The notes under the pieces are model-generated. The model had not been told where the DNA came from. It made no database searches and saw only the letters and a program-made list of their open reading frames with translations. From Candidatus Neoflavobacterium equi (lineage in GTDB: Bacteria > Bacteroidota > Bacteroidia > Flavobacteriales > Flavobacteriaceae), in the NCBI GenBank assembly GCA_018065745.1, contig JAGHSS010000362.1:1-7015 (forward strand): DNA of 7,015 nt. The letters are read 5' to 3'. The translations under genes were made by a program, and so were the position numbers. Of the stretch, positions 1-6,978 are shown in pieces (position 1 is the first letter of the stretch; every line of letters starts with the position of its first letter).

Positions 1-14
1 AATATACACTCAAA

Positions 15-1403
15 ATGATTCATTTTTCTAAACAAATAAATGTTGAAGCTTCTCTGGTTATTTTAGTGAAAGATACTACAGTCTTAGCTAGTGAAATTTC
101 AGAGTTAATTAAAAATCAATTGTCCAACTTTCAAAATTCAGATGCGAAATTTGATTTCTTGAAGTTAGGAAAACAATATATTTTCTTTGTTAAAGAAGAT
201 ACAGACTTGGAAACTATGCGTGTGCATGGATTTACGATCAGACAACAGATGGATCGCAAGATTACAGAATTGTATATTTTGGGTGATGGAGAAACAGCAT
301 TGGCTTTGGCTGAGGGTGTGGAATTGTCTAATTACCAGTTTATAAAATATTTCAAAGATGCAGATGACAGAGAGTTTTTACTGGAAAACATCTACATGAA
401 CGGTGACGTTTCTGAAGCCGATATCAAAGAAATGAACAACACCATCTTGGCTGTTTACTGGGCAAGAGACATGGTCAATGAGCCAAGTTCTTATTTGAGC
501 GCAAGACAACTTTCAAAAGAAATTGAAGAAATTGGATTGCTTGGAGGTATTGAAGTTGAGGTGTTGAAAAAACACGATATCGAGCGTTTGAAAATGGGAG
601 GTCTTCTTGCAGTAAATATGGGGTCATTGGAACCGCCAACATTTACCATCATGGAGTACAAACCACAAAACCCGATCAATGAAAAACCAATCGTTTTGGT
701 AGGTAAAGGGGTTGTTTATGATACGGGTGGTCTTTCCTTAAAACCAACAGCTGGATCCATGGACTTGATGAAATCTGATATGGGAGGAGCTGCATGTATG
801 GCAGGAACTATTTATGCTGCTGCTTTGAACAAATTAAATGTACACCTCATTGGTTTGATCCCAGCAACAGATAACAGACCGGGACAAAATGCCTATGCAC
901 CTGGAGATGTCATCACAATGTATGACGGTACTACAGTGGAAGTTTTAAATACAGATGCTGAAGGACGTATGATTTTGGGAGACGCCATTGCCTATGCAAA
1001 TCAATATGAACCAGAAGTTATTATTGACGCTGCAACCTTGACGGGTGCTGCTTTAGTAGCTGCGGGAACACGTGCAATTTGTATGATGAGTAATGCAGAC
1101 ACTGCTGTCAATGAATCATTAATTGCCTCTGGACACCGTGTTTATGAGCGTTTGGTACAATTGCCGTTGTGGGATGATTACAAAAAACAAATTCAATCTA
1201 CTATCGCAGATTTAAAAAATATTGGAGGTAGAAATGCAGGAACCATTACCGCAGGTAAATTCTTGGAGCATTTTGCCAAACATCCATTTGTGCATTTGGA
1301 CATTGCAGGACCAGCTTTTACAGAAGGTATGGAAAACTACAAAGGTCTTGGAGGTACAGGAACAGGAATTCGCCTGTTGATGGATTTCTTGAAGAAAAGA
1401 TAA
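15..1403 (+). CDS. M17 leucyl aminopeptidase family protein (cytosolic metallo-aminopeptidase)
   Basis: This is a 462-residue member of peptidase family M17 (the leucyl aminopeptidase/PepA family), two-metal enzymes that remove N-terminal residues from peptides in the cytosol, usually as hexamers. The C-terminal catalytic domain (about residue 150 onward) is well conserved. Lys231 and Asp236 lie in VGKGVVYDTGG, with Lys243 as the second, catalytic lysine. Asp255 lies in MKSDMGG, and the signature NTDAEGR is at 312-318, giving Asp314, Glu316 and Arg318. All metal ligands and catalytic residues expected for the family are present. The N-terminal domain (1 to about 145) is divergent and the protein is shorter than E. 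coli PepA (about 503 residues), as is common for Bacteroidota homologues. No signal peptide is visible. The start at 15 is the first in-frame ATG, but only 14 upstream bases are visible, so promoter and operon status are unknown. The gene converges on the acyltransferase and ends just before a shared terminator. Family assignment is certain; exact peptide preference is not. Confidence 0.96.
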   Translation: MIHFSKQINVEASLVILVKDTTVLASEISELIKNQLSNFQNSDAKFDFLKLGKQYIFFVKEDTDLETMRVHGFTIRQQMDRKITELYILGDGETALALAEGVELSNYQFIKYFKDADDREFLLENIYMNGDVSEADIKEMNNTILAVYWARDMVNEPSSYLSARQLSKEIEEIGLLGGIEVEVLKKHDIERLKMGGLLAVNMGSLEPPTFTIMEYKPQNPINEKPIVLVGKGVVYDTGGLSLKPTAGSMDLMKSDMGGAACMAGTIYAAALNKLNVHLIGLIPATDNRPGQNAYAPGDVITMYDGTTVEVLNTDAEGRMILGDAIAYANQYEPEVIIDAATLTGAALVAAGTRAICMMSNADTAVNESLIASGHRVYERLVQLPLWDDYKKQIQSTIADLKNIGGRNAGTITAGKFLEHFAKHPFVHLDIAGPAFTEGMENYKGLGGTGTGIRLLMDFLKKR

Positions 1404-1414
1404 TTAAAAGCAAT

Positions 1415-1450
1415 AAAAGAGGCGGTTCCCCATGGGAGCCGCCTCTTTTT
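1415..1450. terminator. Bidirectional intrinsic terminator between M17 peptidase and acyltransferase genes
   Basis: The left arm at 1415-1430 (AAAAGAGGCGGTTCCC) pairs with the right arm at 1434-1449 (GGGAGCCGCCTCTTTT) around a three-base loop. The only imperfection is one T/G wobble. The G+C-rich core is flanked by an A-tract on the left and a T-tract on the right, so the hairpin followed by a U-tract forms in transcripts from either strand. It begins 12 bases after the peptidase stop codon and lies 20 bases beyond the acyltransferase stop codon, the right place to end both convergent transcripts. Confidence 0.92.
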
Positions 1451-1469
1451 ATGTGTAATATGAGTTGTA

Positions 1470-2030
1470 TTAAAATATCTTCTGGTTGTAATTTTCAGGA
1501 TATTTGGCGTGAACCGTGCGGTAGTAATCTTCAATTTCTTGCATGACTTCCTCCAAAGTTCTACCTTGAGTTTGTACAATTTTATCAATTCCTGCTTCTT
1601 TCTTTTTGTAGTCACAGAAAGCGAGTACAATGGGAACCTGAGCTTCTTTGGCAATATAATAAAATCCATTTTTCCATTTCTCTGCTCTTGATCTGGATCC
1701 TTCAGGTGTGTTGAGCAAGTACAAATGATCCGCGTTTTGCAATAAGTCTGCAGCAAATTGTACCATATTGTTTCTTTGAGATCTGTCAATGCCAATGCCT
1801 CCCATGGCTTTGATCACAAAACCATACCAAGGTTTTGTCCAAGCATCTTTAATAAACATCTTCATGGGGATGCCCATTTGCCAAAAGGCAGCTAACGTAT
1901 AGTAAAAATCCCAATTGCTGGTATGGGGTGCACAGATCAATATGCATTTGTCCACTTGATCAATGTCCAAGCCATTTTTTAATTTCCAGCCATTGATTGC
2001 GTAAACCAATTTTCCTATCAATTTTTTCAT
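1470..2030 (-). CDS. Lysophospholipid acyltransferase family protein (PlsC-like, short form)
   Basis: This 186-residue protein belongs to the glycerolipid acyltransferase (PlsC/LPLAT, COG0204-type) superfamily. These enzymes transfer an acyl chain to lysophosphatidic acid or a related acceptor at the inner face of the cytoplasmic membrane. The catalytic HX4D motif is present as HTSNWD (His36, Asp41). The acceptor-binding block II is GGIGIDR (77-83). Block III is TPEGSRSR (108-115, Glu110), a variant of the usual FPEGTRS, followed by the typical lysine-rich KWKNGFYYIA stretch. A PIVLAF segment near 130 corresponds to block IV. The protein is shorter than typical PlsC (about 240 residues) and has no convincing transmembrane helix, so membrane contact may be peripheral. 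The acceptor is uncertain: it could be lysophosphatidate, another lysolipid, or an ornithine- or sulfonolipid precursor, so plsC is not assigned. No alternative downstream Met exists before the catalytic His, which supports the chosen start. It is divergent from the aldehyde dehydrogenase gene, with 78 bases between the starts. Confidence 0.9.
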   Translation of the reverse strand: MKKLIGKLVYAINGWKLKNGLDIDQVDKCILICAPHTSNWDFYYTLAAFWQMGIPMKMFIKDAWTKPWYGFVIKAMGGIGIDRSQRNNMVQFAADLLQNADHLYLLNTPEGSRSRAEKWKNGFYYIAKEAQVPIVLAFCDYKKKEAGIDKIVQTQGRTLEEVMQEIEDYYRTVHAKYPENYNQKIF

Positions 2031-2033
2031 ATT

Positions 2034-2042
2034 ACAAATATA
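2034..2042 (-). promoter_or_regulatory. Candidate -7 box (TATATTTGT) for the acyltransferase gene
   Basis: Read on the minus strand, TATATTTG at 2042-2035 matches the Bacteroidota -7 consensus TAnnTTTG in all six fixed positions. It ends only four bases before the acyltransferase ATG, so a start site at the usual distance would fall on or next to the start codon and give an almost leaderless mRNA. No TTG-type -33 element is visible at the expected spacing. The consensus match is seen; its use as a promoter is inferred. Confidence 0.4.
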
Positions 2043-2061
2043 TCATTTTTTATAAAATGCG

Positions 2062-2070
2062 TATGTTTGT
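2062..2070 (+). promoter_or_regulatory. Candidate -7 box (TATGTTTGT) for the aldehyde dehydrogenase gene
   Basis: TATGTTTG at 2062-2069 is a full match to the Bacteroidota -7 consensus TAnnTTTG and faces the aldehyde dehydrogenase, whose ATG begins 39 bases after the box. The predicted leader would be about 30-35 bases and contains a run of eight T (2083-2090) instead of a Shine-Dalgarno sequence. No clear TTG-type -33 element is present; that region falls on the opposing minus-strand box at 2035-2042. Confidence 0.5.
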
Positions 2071-2108
2071 TAAAGACCGCTATTTTTTTTGTAATTTAAT
2101 TCTTATAA

Positions 2109-3494
2109 ATGCAACAGATGAAACCATATCAAAACATCCTATCAAAACAACGTGAATTTTACAATACTGGTAAAACACTTGACGTTAAATTTCGCATTGC
2201 GGCACTGAAGAAATTAGAGCAGGCTTTGAAACAATATGAAGATCAGATTGTGGAAGCCCTGCATGCGGACTTTAATAAATCAGCCTTTGAAACTTTGGTG
2301 ACTGAATTGGTGATGTTGCGTTTTGAATTGAGAAAGAACATTAAAAACGTCAAAAGTTGGACCAAGCCCAACCGCGTGTTGCCTTCACTGCTCAACTTTC
2401 CATCCACAGATAAAATTTACAAACAACCTTATGGGGTGTGTTTGGTTATCAGTCCGTGGAATTATCCTGTCTTGTTGACCTTTCAACCCATAATAGCAGC
2501 TATCGCAGCGGGGAATACAGTTATTCTAAAACCGTCAGAGCTGGTGCCACATACTTCAGACTGTGTGGAACAAATTCTGAATTCTTGTTTTGATGCTCAT
2601 TATGTAGCAGTGATTCAAGGTGGGGTGGAAGCAACTACAGATTTATTGAAATTGCGCTATGACAAAATCTTCTTTACGGGAAGTACTGCTGTTGGAAAAA
2701 TTGTGCAACAGGCAGCAGCGCCATTTTTGACGCCAACCGTGTTGGAATTGGGTGGTAAGAGTCCATGTGTTATCACAGCTAACGCCAACTTAAAGCTGGC
2801 TGCAAAACGCATTGTGTTTGGAAAATATGTCAATGCAGGGCAAACGTGTATTGCGCCAGATTTTTTGTGGATTCATCAAAGTGTCAAAGCCGCATTCTTA
2901 AAAGAACTCAGTGAAGCCATTACCGCTGCCTATGGAGTAGACATCCAATCCAGTCCAGATTTCCCACGCATTGTCAATGCCAAGAATTTTGAGCGTTTGA
3001 AAAATTACATACAACCAGCAAAGGTTGTTTTTGGCGGTCAGTCAGATGCTGCAGACCGTTATATTGCGCCAACGGTCATGGATGATATTACTTTTGACGA
3101 CCCTGTGATGCAAGATGAAATATTTGGTCCCATCCTTCCCGTGATGACTTATACTGATTTGAGTGAAATTGTACAACACAACCAACAAACAGAAAAACCG
3201 TTGGCATTTTATATGTTTTCAAACACCGCTCAAGAAATTGAATACCTGATGGAAAACACCCAATTTGGTGGTGGAAGTGTCAATGATTGTTTGGCACATA
3301 TCATCAATGGGAATTTGCCTTTTGGCGGTGTTGGCGCGTCAGGAATGGGCAGCTACCACGGCAAATTTGGATTTGATGCTTTTACCCATCAGAAAGCGGT
3401 TGTGAAGAGATCAAGATTTATTGATATTCCCTTAAAATATGCTCCATATAATAACAAAAAAAACCTAATTAAGAAAATTCTTACATGGATTTAA
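2109..3494 (+). CDS. NAD(P)-dependent aldehyde dehydrogenase, class 3 (ALDH3)-like
   Basis: This 461-residue enzyme of the aldehyde dehydrogenase superfamily oxidises aldehydes to carboxylic acids with NAD(P)+. Catalytic residues are all present: Asn118 in SPWNYP, Glu213 in LELGGKSP and the nucleophile Cys247 in GQTCIAPD. The Glu-Cys spacing of 34 is the usual one for the superfamily. The cofactor-binding FTGSTAVGK motif covers about 189-197. Overall length, the short N-terminus and the C-terminal region with an LKYAPY motif followed by a basic, hydrophobic tail resemble the ALDH3/fatty-aldehyde group (about 450 residues) rather than the roughly 500-residue ALDH1/2 type. A medium- or long-chain aldehyde substrate is therefore plausible but not shown. 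The start at 2109 is the first ATG; a second in-frame ATG at 2118 is an equally possible start, since no Shine-Dalgarno sequence decides between them. The antiporter gene follows on the same strand after 38 bases, so the two may be partly co-transcribed, though a separate promoter candidate lies in that gap. Confidence 0.95.
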   Translation: MQQMKPYQNILSKQREFYNTGKTLDVKFRIAALKKLEQALKQYEDQIVEALHADFNKSAFETLVTELVMLRFELRKNIKNVKSWTKPNRVLPSLLNFPSTDKIYKQPYGVCLVISPWNYPVLLTFQPIIAAIAAGNTVILKPSELVPHTSDCVEQILNSCFDAHYVAVIQGGVEATTDLLKLRYDKIFFTGSTAVGKIVQQAAAPFLTPTVLELGGKSPCVITANANLKLAAKRIVFGKYVNAGQTCIAPDFLWIHQSVKAAFLKELSEAITAAYGVDIQSSPDFPRIVNAKNFERLKNYIQPAKVVFGGQSDAADRYIAPTVMDDITFDDPVMQDEIFGPILPVMTYTDLSEIVQHNQQTEKPLAFYMFSNTAQEIEYLMENTQFGGGSVNDCLAHIINGNLPFGGVGASGMGSYHGKFGFDAFTHQKAVVKRSRFIDIPLKYAPYNNKKNLIKKILTWI

Positions 3495-3505
3495 TTCTAA
3501 AGTGT

Positions 3506-3514
3506 TATTTTTGT
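3506..3514 (+). promoter_or_regulatory. Candidate -7 box (TATTTTTGT) for the antiporter gene
   Basis: TATTTTTG at 3506-3513 fits TAnnTTTG completely and lies in the short gap after the aldehyde dehydrogenase stop codon, 19 bases before the antiporter ATG. The flanking sequence (TATTTTTGTTAGA) closely resembles that of the box before the aldehyde dehydrogenase (TATGTTTGTTAAA). A clear -33 TTG is not seen at the right spacing, so an internal promoter is suggested but not proven. The A+T richness of the gap raises the chance of a random match. Confidence 0.4.
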
Positions 3515-3532
3515 TAGAACAACATTTTTTTT

Positions 3533-4795
3533 ATGGAATTATACTATACGTTTTCAATACTCATTGTATTGGCTTCATTCTTCGCCTATTTAAATTTAAG
3601 ATTTTTAAAATTACCAGGTACCATTGGTATCATGATCATCGCGATGTTCGTTTCTGTAGCAGCACGTTTGGTTGGTGAATCTTTTTTCCCCATCCTGACG
3701 CATAAGCTCTTTGATCTGATAGGTACATTTGACTTCAATGAAGTCCTGATGGGAGCCATGTTGAACTTTTTGCTTTTTGCAGGAGCACTCCACGTTAACG
3801 TGAGTGATTTGAAAGAACAGAAATTTGCAATTTTGACTTATGCCACCGTTTCAGTAGTGCTTTCAGCATTTATTATCTCTGGTTTGTTATATTATATTGC
3901 CCCTTATTTTGGAATTGAAATACCTTATATTTTCTGTCTTCTTTTTGGAACGTTGATTTCACCTACAGACCCCATTGTTGTTTTGGGGATTCTTAAAGAA
4001 GCGCGTGTGCCAAAATCCATTGAGACAAAAATTGCTGGAGAAGCCTTGTTTAATGATGGGGTAGCCGTTGTAATGTTTGCCGTGGTTTTGAAATTGGCTA
4101 CAGATCCAACCTTTAACCCAACTTTTGGAAACATCTCTTGGTTGTTCTTGGAAGAAGCCGGTGGTGGAATCTTGCTGGGATTGGTTTTGGGATATTTTGC
4201 TTCAAGAACCATGCAGAAAATTGACGATTACAAGGTGTCTGTTTTAATCACTTTATCAATTGTTATGGGTGGTTTCTTATTGACAACTGTGACCCATGTT
4301 TCCAGTCCATTAGCGATGGTAATTGCCGGATTGTTCATTGGGAACTATGGTAAGAAACACGCCATGAGTGCCACGACTCAAGACTACCTTGGGAAATTCT
4401 GGGAATTGATTGATGAGATTTTAAATGCCATCTTATTCCTTTTCATGGGGTTTGAGTTGTTGCTATTGCCAAACATCCAAGACCAATTGTTCTTAGGAGC
4501 AGTAGCTATTTTGATTGTTTTAAATTCCAGATTGCTATCCATCTTGATTCCATTAAGATCCATCTTGCGCAAAAACACCTACAGTAAGGGTTCTATATAT
4601 GTGATGGTTTGGGGAGGTATTCGCGGTGGAGTATCCATTGCCTTGGTACTTTCCATGCCCGTGAGTGAGTGGAAGGATTTACTCTTGGAGATCACTTATA
4701 TTGTGGTTTTTTTCTCCATTGTAGTTCAAGGATTGACAGTTGGTAAGGTTGCTAAAAAACATTTGCCTCAGGAGCCAAGTACACCTGCACATTAA
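3533..4795 (+). CDS. CPA1-family Na+/H+ antiporter (sodium:proton exchanger)
   Basis: This is a 420-residue polytopic inner-membrane protein of the monovalent cation:proton antiporter-1 family (Na_H_Exchanger domain), which exchanges protons for Na+ or K+ and contributes to pH and salt homeostasis. Inspection gives about 13 hydrophobic segments, roughly at 4-24, 27-47, 66-88, 98-122, 132-154, 168-189, 209-227, 235-255, 258-272, 292-312, 319-341, 355-377 and 385-406. The ion-binding core is visible: SPTDP with Asp146 in the fifth segment and GEALFNDG with Glu170, Asn174 and Asp175 in the sixth. These match the TDP and FND motifs of NhaP/NHE-type exchangers. A conserved arginine (Arg364) sits in WGGIRGGVSIAL. 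The protein ends shortly after the last helix, so there is no large cytosolic C-terminal regulatory or RCK domain. Ion selectivity cannot be read from sequence. The ATG at 3533 follows eight T residues and no Shine-Dalgarno. The gene converges on the M3 peptidase with a shared terminator between them. Confidence 0.95.
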   Translation: MELYYTFSILIVLASFFAYLNLRFLKLPGTIGIMIIAMFVSVAARLVGESFFPILTHKLFDLIGTFDFNEVLMGAMLNFLLFAGALHVNVSDLKEQKFAILTYATVSVVLSAFIISGLLYYIAPYFGIEIPYIFCLLFGTLISPTDPIVVLGILKEARVPKSIETKIAGEALFNDGVAVVMFAVVLKLATDPTFNPTFGNISWLFLEEAGGGILLGLVLGYFASRTMQKIDDYKVSVLITLSIVMGGFLLTTVTHVSSPLAMVIAGLFIGNYGKKHAMSATTQDYLGKFWELIDEILNAILFLFMGFELLLLPNIQDQLFLGAVAILIVLNSRLLSILIPLRSILRKNTYSKGSIYVMVWGGIRGGVSIALVLSMPVSEWKDLLLEITYIVVFFSIVVQGLTVGKVAKKHLPQEPSTPAH

Positions 4796-4806
4796 TAAAA
4801 GACATA

Positions 4807-4841
4807 AAAAAAACCGGAAGCCTCAAGCTTCCGGTTTTTTT
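4807..4841. terminator. Bidirectional intrinsic terminator between antiporter and M3 peptidase genes
   Basis: A perfect 15-base inverted repeat (AAAAAAACCGGAAGC at 4807-4821, GCTTCCGGTTTTTTT at 4827-4841) encloses a five-base loop. The G+C-rich stem core is flanked by seven A on the left and seven T on the right, so either strand yields a hairpin followed by a U-tract. It lies 11 bases after the antiporter stop and 10 bases beyond the M3 peptidase stop, and should end both convergent transcripts. Confidence 0.95.
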
Positions 4842-4851
4842 GTGTTTGAAT

Positions 4852-6870
4852 TTATGCAATTAAACCAGCACGTTTTAATAACGCTTCCGGTTGAGGTTCT
4901 TGACCTCTGAATTTTTTGTAAAGTTCCATTGGGTGTTGCGTTCCCCCTTGAGACAAGACGTGATCCTTAAACTTCGCCGCTATTTCCACGTTGAAAATGC
5001 CGTTTTGTTTGAAGTAATCAAAGGCGTCAGCATCCAATACTTCAGCCCATTTGTAGCTGTAATATCCTGCAGCATACCCACCGCCAAAAATGTGTGAGAA
5101 AGCAGGGCTCATTGCGTTTTCTGCAACATCTGGATAAAGTTGTGTTGGTGCAAATTGCGCCATTTCAAACGCTTTTAAATCCGTGATTTCTTTAGGATCT
5201 GCACTGTGCCACGCCATATCTAAAAGACCAAAGCTCAATTGTCTTACCGTTGCCATTCCCTCTTGGAAAGAAGCAGACTCTTTGATTTTTTCAATGTATT
5301 CCATCGGTAGGGTTTCACCCGTTTTATAGTGTTTTGCAAACAGCTCTAATGTTTCTTTTTCATAACACCAGTTTTCCATGATTTGAGAAGGAAGTTCCAC
5401 AAAATCCCAGAATACAGAAGTACCAGACAAGCTTGGATACACCGTGTTGGCCAACATACCGTGGAGTGCGTGACCAAATTCGTGGAACAATGTTGTTACC
5501 TCATTAAAAGTCAATAAGGAAGGTTTTGTTGCTGTTGGTTTTGTGAAGTTACAAACAATGGAAATGTGTGGACGTTCATTAACTCCGTCCTTGATGTACT
5601 GCGGTTTGTATGACGTCATCCAAGCTCCGTTTCTCTTTCCTTTTCTAGGGAAGAAATCAGCATAGAATAGGGATACTAAATTTCCATCAGCGTCCTTTAC
5701 TTCATAGGTTTCCACATCAGCGTGGTATTTGTCCATATAGTCCACCGTGTCAAAAGTCAAGCCATACAATCTGTTCGCGACTTCAAATGCGCCTGCCAAA
5801 ACATGTTCCAATTGGAAGTACGGTTTTAGAACTTCGTCATCCAAATTGAATTTTTGTTGTTTTAATTTCTCGCTGTAGTAGGAACCGTCCCATTTTTCCA
5901 AATGGTCAATACCGTCCAACTCTTTTGCAAAAGCGGTCAATTCAGCAAATTCTCTTTTGGCTGCAGGAAGCGCCTTTTCAAGTAAATCATTTAAAAATGA
6001 AAATACCTTTTCAGGGCTTTTGGCCATGCGTTCTTCCAACACAAAATGCGCGTGAGAATCATAGCCCAACAATGCTGCGCGTTGTTGTCTCAGGTTGACA
6101 ATTTCCAAAACGACAGCTTCATTGTTGTTTTCATTTTTTTGAAAACCTTTCTTACCCGCTGCAATGGCTATTTCTTTGCGCAGATTTCTATCCTTTGCAT
6201 AGGTGATTACCGGCAAGTATGAAGGCAAGTCCAAGGTGAATATCCACCCTTCTTTATGATTTGATTTGGCAAGTTCTGCCGCTGCCTCAATACTGCCTTC
6301 AGGAAGTCCTTCCAACTGAGCTGCCTCTGTAATGTGCAGTTGATATGCATTGGTGTCTGCTAACAGATGCTCACCAAAAGTCAGTGATTTAGTTGCTAAA
6401 GCCGTGTCAATTGTGCGCAGGCTTTCTTTTTTATCGTCAGTTAACAAAGCGCCATTTCTGACAAACATCTTGTAACTGTTGTTCAAAAGTGTTTGTTGTT
6501 CCACGGTTAATTCAAGACTGTCTTTTTGATCATAGACCGCTTTTACACGCTTGAATAATTCAAAGTTTAACGTGATGTCATTGCCAAGTTGGGAAAGTTT
6601 AGGTGCTATTTCTTGCGCAATTTTTTGGATTTCATCAGATGTTTCTGCTGCGTTTAAATTAAAAAACACCTCAGATAATCGTTGTAGATGTTGGCCATTG
6701 AAGGCAAGTGCTTCTATGGTATTTTCAAAAGTTGGATCTGCTGGATTTTTAACTATGGAATTGATTTCATTTATGTTGGATTCAATTGCAGCGTCAAAGG
6801 CTTCTGGGAAATCAGCGGCTTTGATTTTTGAAAACGGTGCAATGTCAAATTTTTGTTTAAGTAAAGACAT
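4852..6870 (-). CDS. M3 family zinc metallopeptidase (oligopeptidase A / peptidyl-dipeptidase Dcp type)
   Basis: This 672-residue protein has the full length of family M3A peptidases (E. coli PrlC/OpdA and Dcp are about 680). These enzymes cut short peptides inside a deep channel and take part in the late steps of cytosolic protein turnover. The zinc site is HEFGH at 463-467 (His463, catalytic Glu464, His467), with the third ligand Glu492 in DFVELPSQ, 25 residues after His467. The C-terminal glycine/tyrosine-rich substrate loop GGGYAAGYYSY is at 596-606. The long helical N-terminal half, starting with a segment on partitioning between FENTIEAL-like helices, is typical. No signal peptide is present, so it is probably cytosolic. 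Features are mixed: GAWM and YPSLSGT resemble Dcp, while ELPSQIMENW resembles OpdA. Endopeptidase versus dipeptidyl-carboxypeptidase activity is therefore unresolved and no symbol is given. The start at 6870 gives MSLLKQKFDIAPF, a normal family beginning. No convincing promoter was identified upstream. Confidence 0.96.
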   Translation of the reverse strand: MSLLKQKFDIAPFSKIKAADFPEAFDAAIESNINEINSIVKNPADPTFENTIEALAFNGQHLQRLSEVFFNLNAAETSDEIQKIAQEIAPKLSQLGNDITLNFELFKRVKAVYDQKDSLELTVEQQTLLNNSYKMFVRNGALLTDDKKESLRTIDTALATKSLTFGEHLLADTNAYQLHITEAAQLEGLPEGSIEAAAELAKSNHKEGWIFTLDLPSYLPVITYAKDRNLRKEIAIAAGKKGFQKNENNNEAVVLEIVNLRQQRAALLGYDSHAHFVLEERMAKSPEKVFSFLNDLLEKALPAAKREFAELTAFAKELDGIDHLEKWDGSYYSEKLKQQKFNLDDEVLKPYFQLEHVLAGAFEVANRLYGLTFDTVDYMDKYHADVETYEVKDADGNLVSLFYADFFPRKGKRNGAWMTSYKPQYIKDGVNERPHISIVCNFTKPTATKPSLLTFNEVTTLFHEFGHALHGMLANTVYPSLSGTSVFWDFVELPSQIMENWCYEKETLELFAKHYKTGETLPMEYIEKIKESASFQEGMATVRQLSFGLLDMAWHSADPKEITDLKAFEMAQFAPTQLYPDVAENAMSPAFSHIFGGGYAAGYYSYKWAEVLDADAFDYFKQNGIFNVEIAAKFKDHVLSQGGTQHPMELYKKFRGQEPQPEALLKRAGLIA

Positions 6871-6978
6871 CTAATGTATGTTTTAAATTAAAAGATAAAA
6901 ATACAATATAAATGGTTATTTTAAACGGGAATTAGGGCAGATTTATGTTTTCAGAAATGTAGTGCACTTCTTACATCA

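Noticed and set aside
1337..1795. 152-codon minus-strand open frame overlapping the end of the M17 gene, the terminator and the acyltransferase gene
   Set aside because: It runs through the shared terminator and overlaps two well-supported genes; its composition (rich in Lys, Arg, Thr) resembles no family, and it is a frame shadow.
2071..2091. T8 run at 2083-2090 considered as an intrinsic terminator or attenuator before the aldehyde dehydrogenase
   Set aside because: No stable G+C-rich hairpin precedes the T-run on the plus strand, and no hairpin suits the minus strand.
3925..4212. 95-codon minus-strand open frame inside the antiporter gene
   Set aside because: It is antisense to conserved membrane segments including the TDP and FND motifs; a chance open frame.
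2109..4795. Aldehyde dehydrogenase and antiporter considered as one functional operon
   Set aside because: They share a strand with a 38-base gap, but there is a promoter-like box between them and no known biochemical link, so only possible partial co-transcription is noted.
6551..6874. 107-codon plus-strand open frame antisense to the start of the M3 peptidase gene
   Set aside because: It lies opposite a fully conserved coding region and has no recognisable motif or start signal.
6890..6910. TATCTTTT on the minus strand (6897-6890) and a nearby TTG considered as the M3 peptidase promoter
   Set aside because: The box lacks the final G and the TTG is only six bases away instead of about 20; in such A+T-rich sequence this is too weak to annotate.
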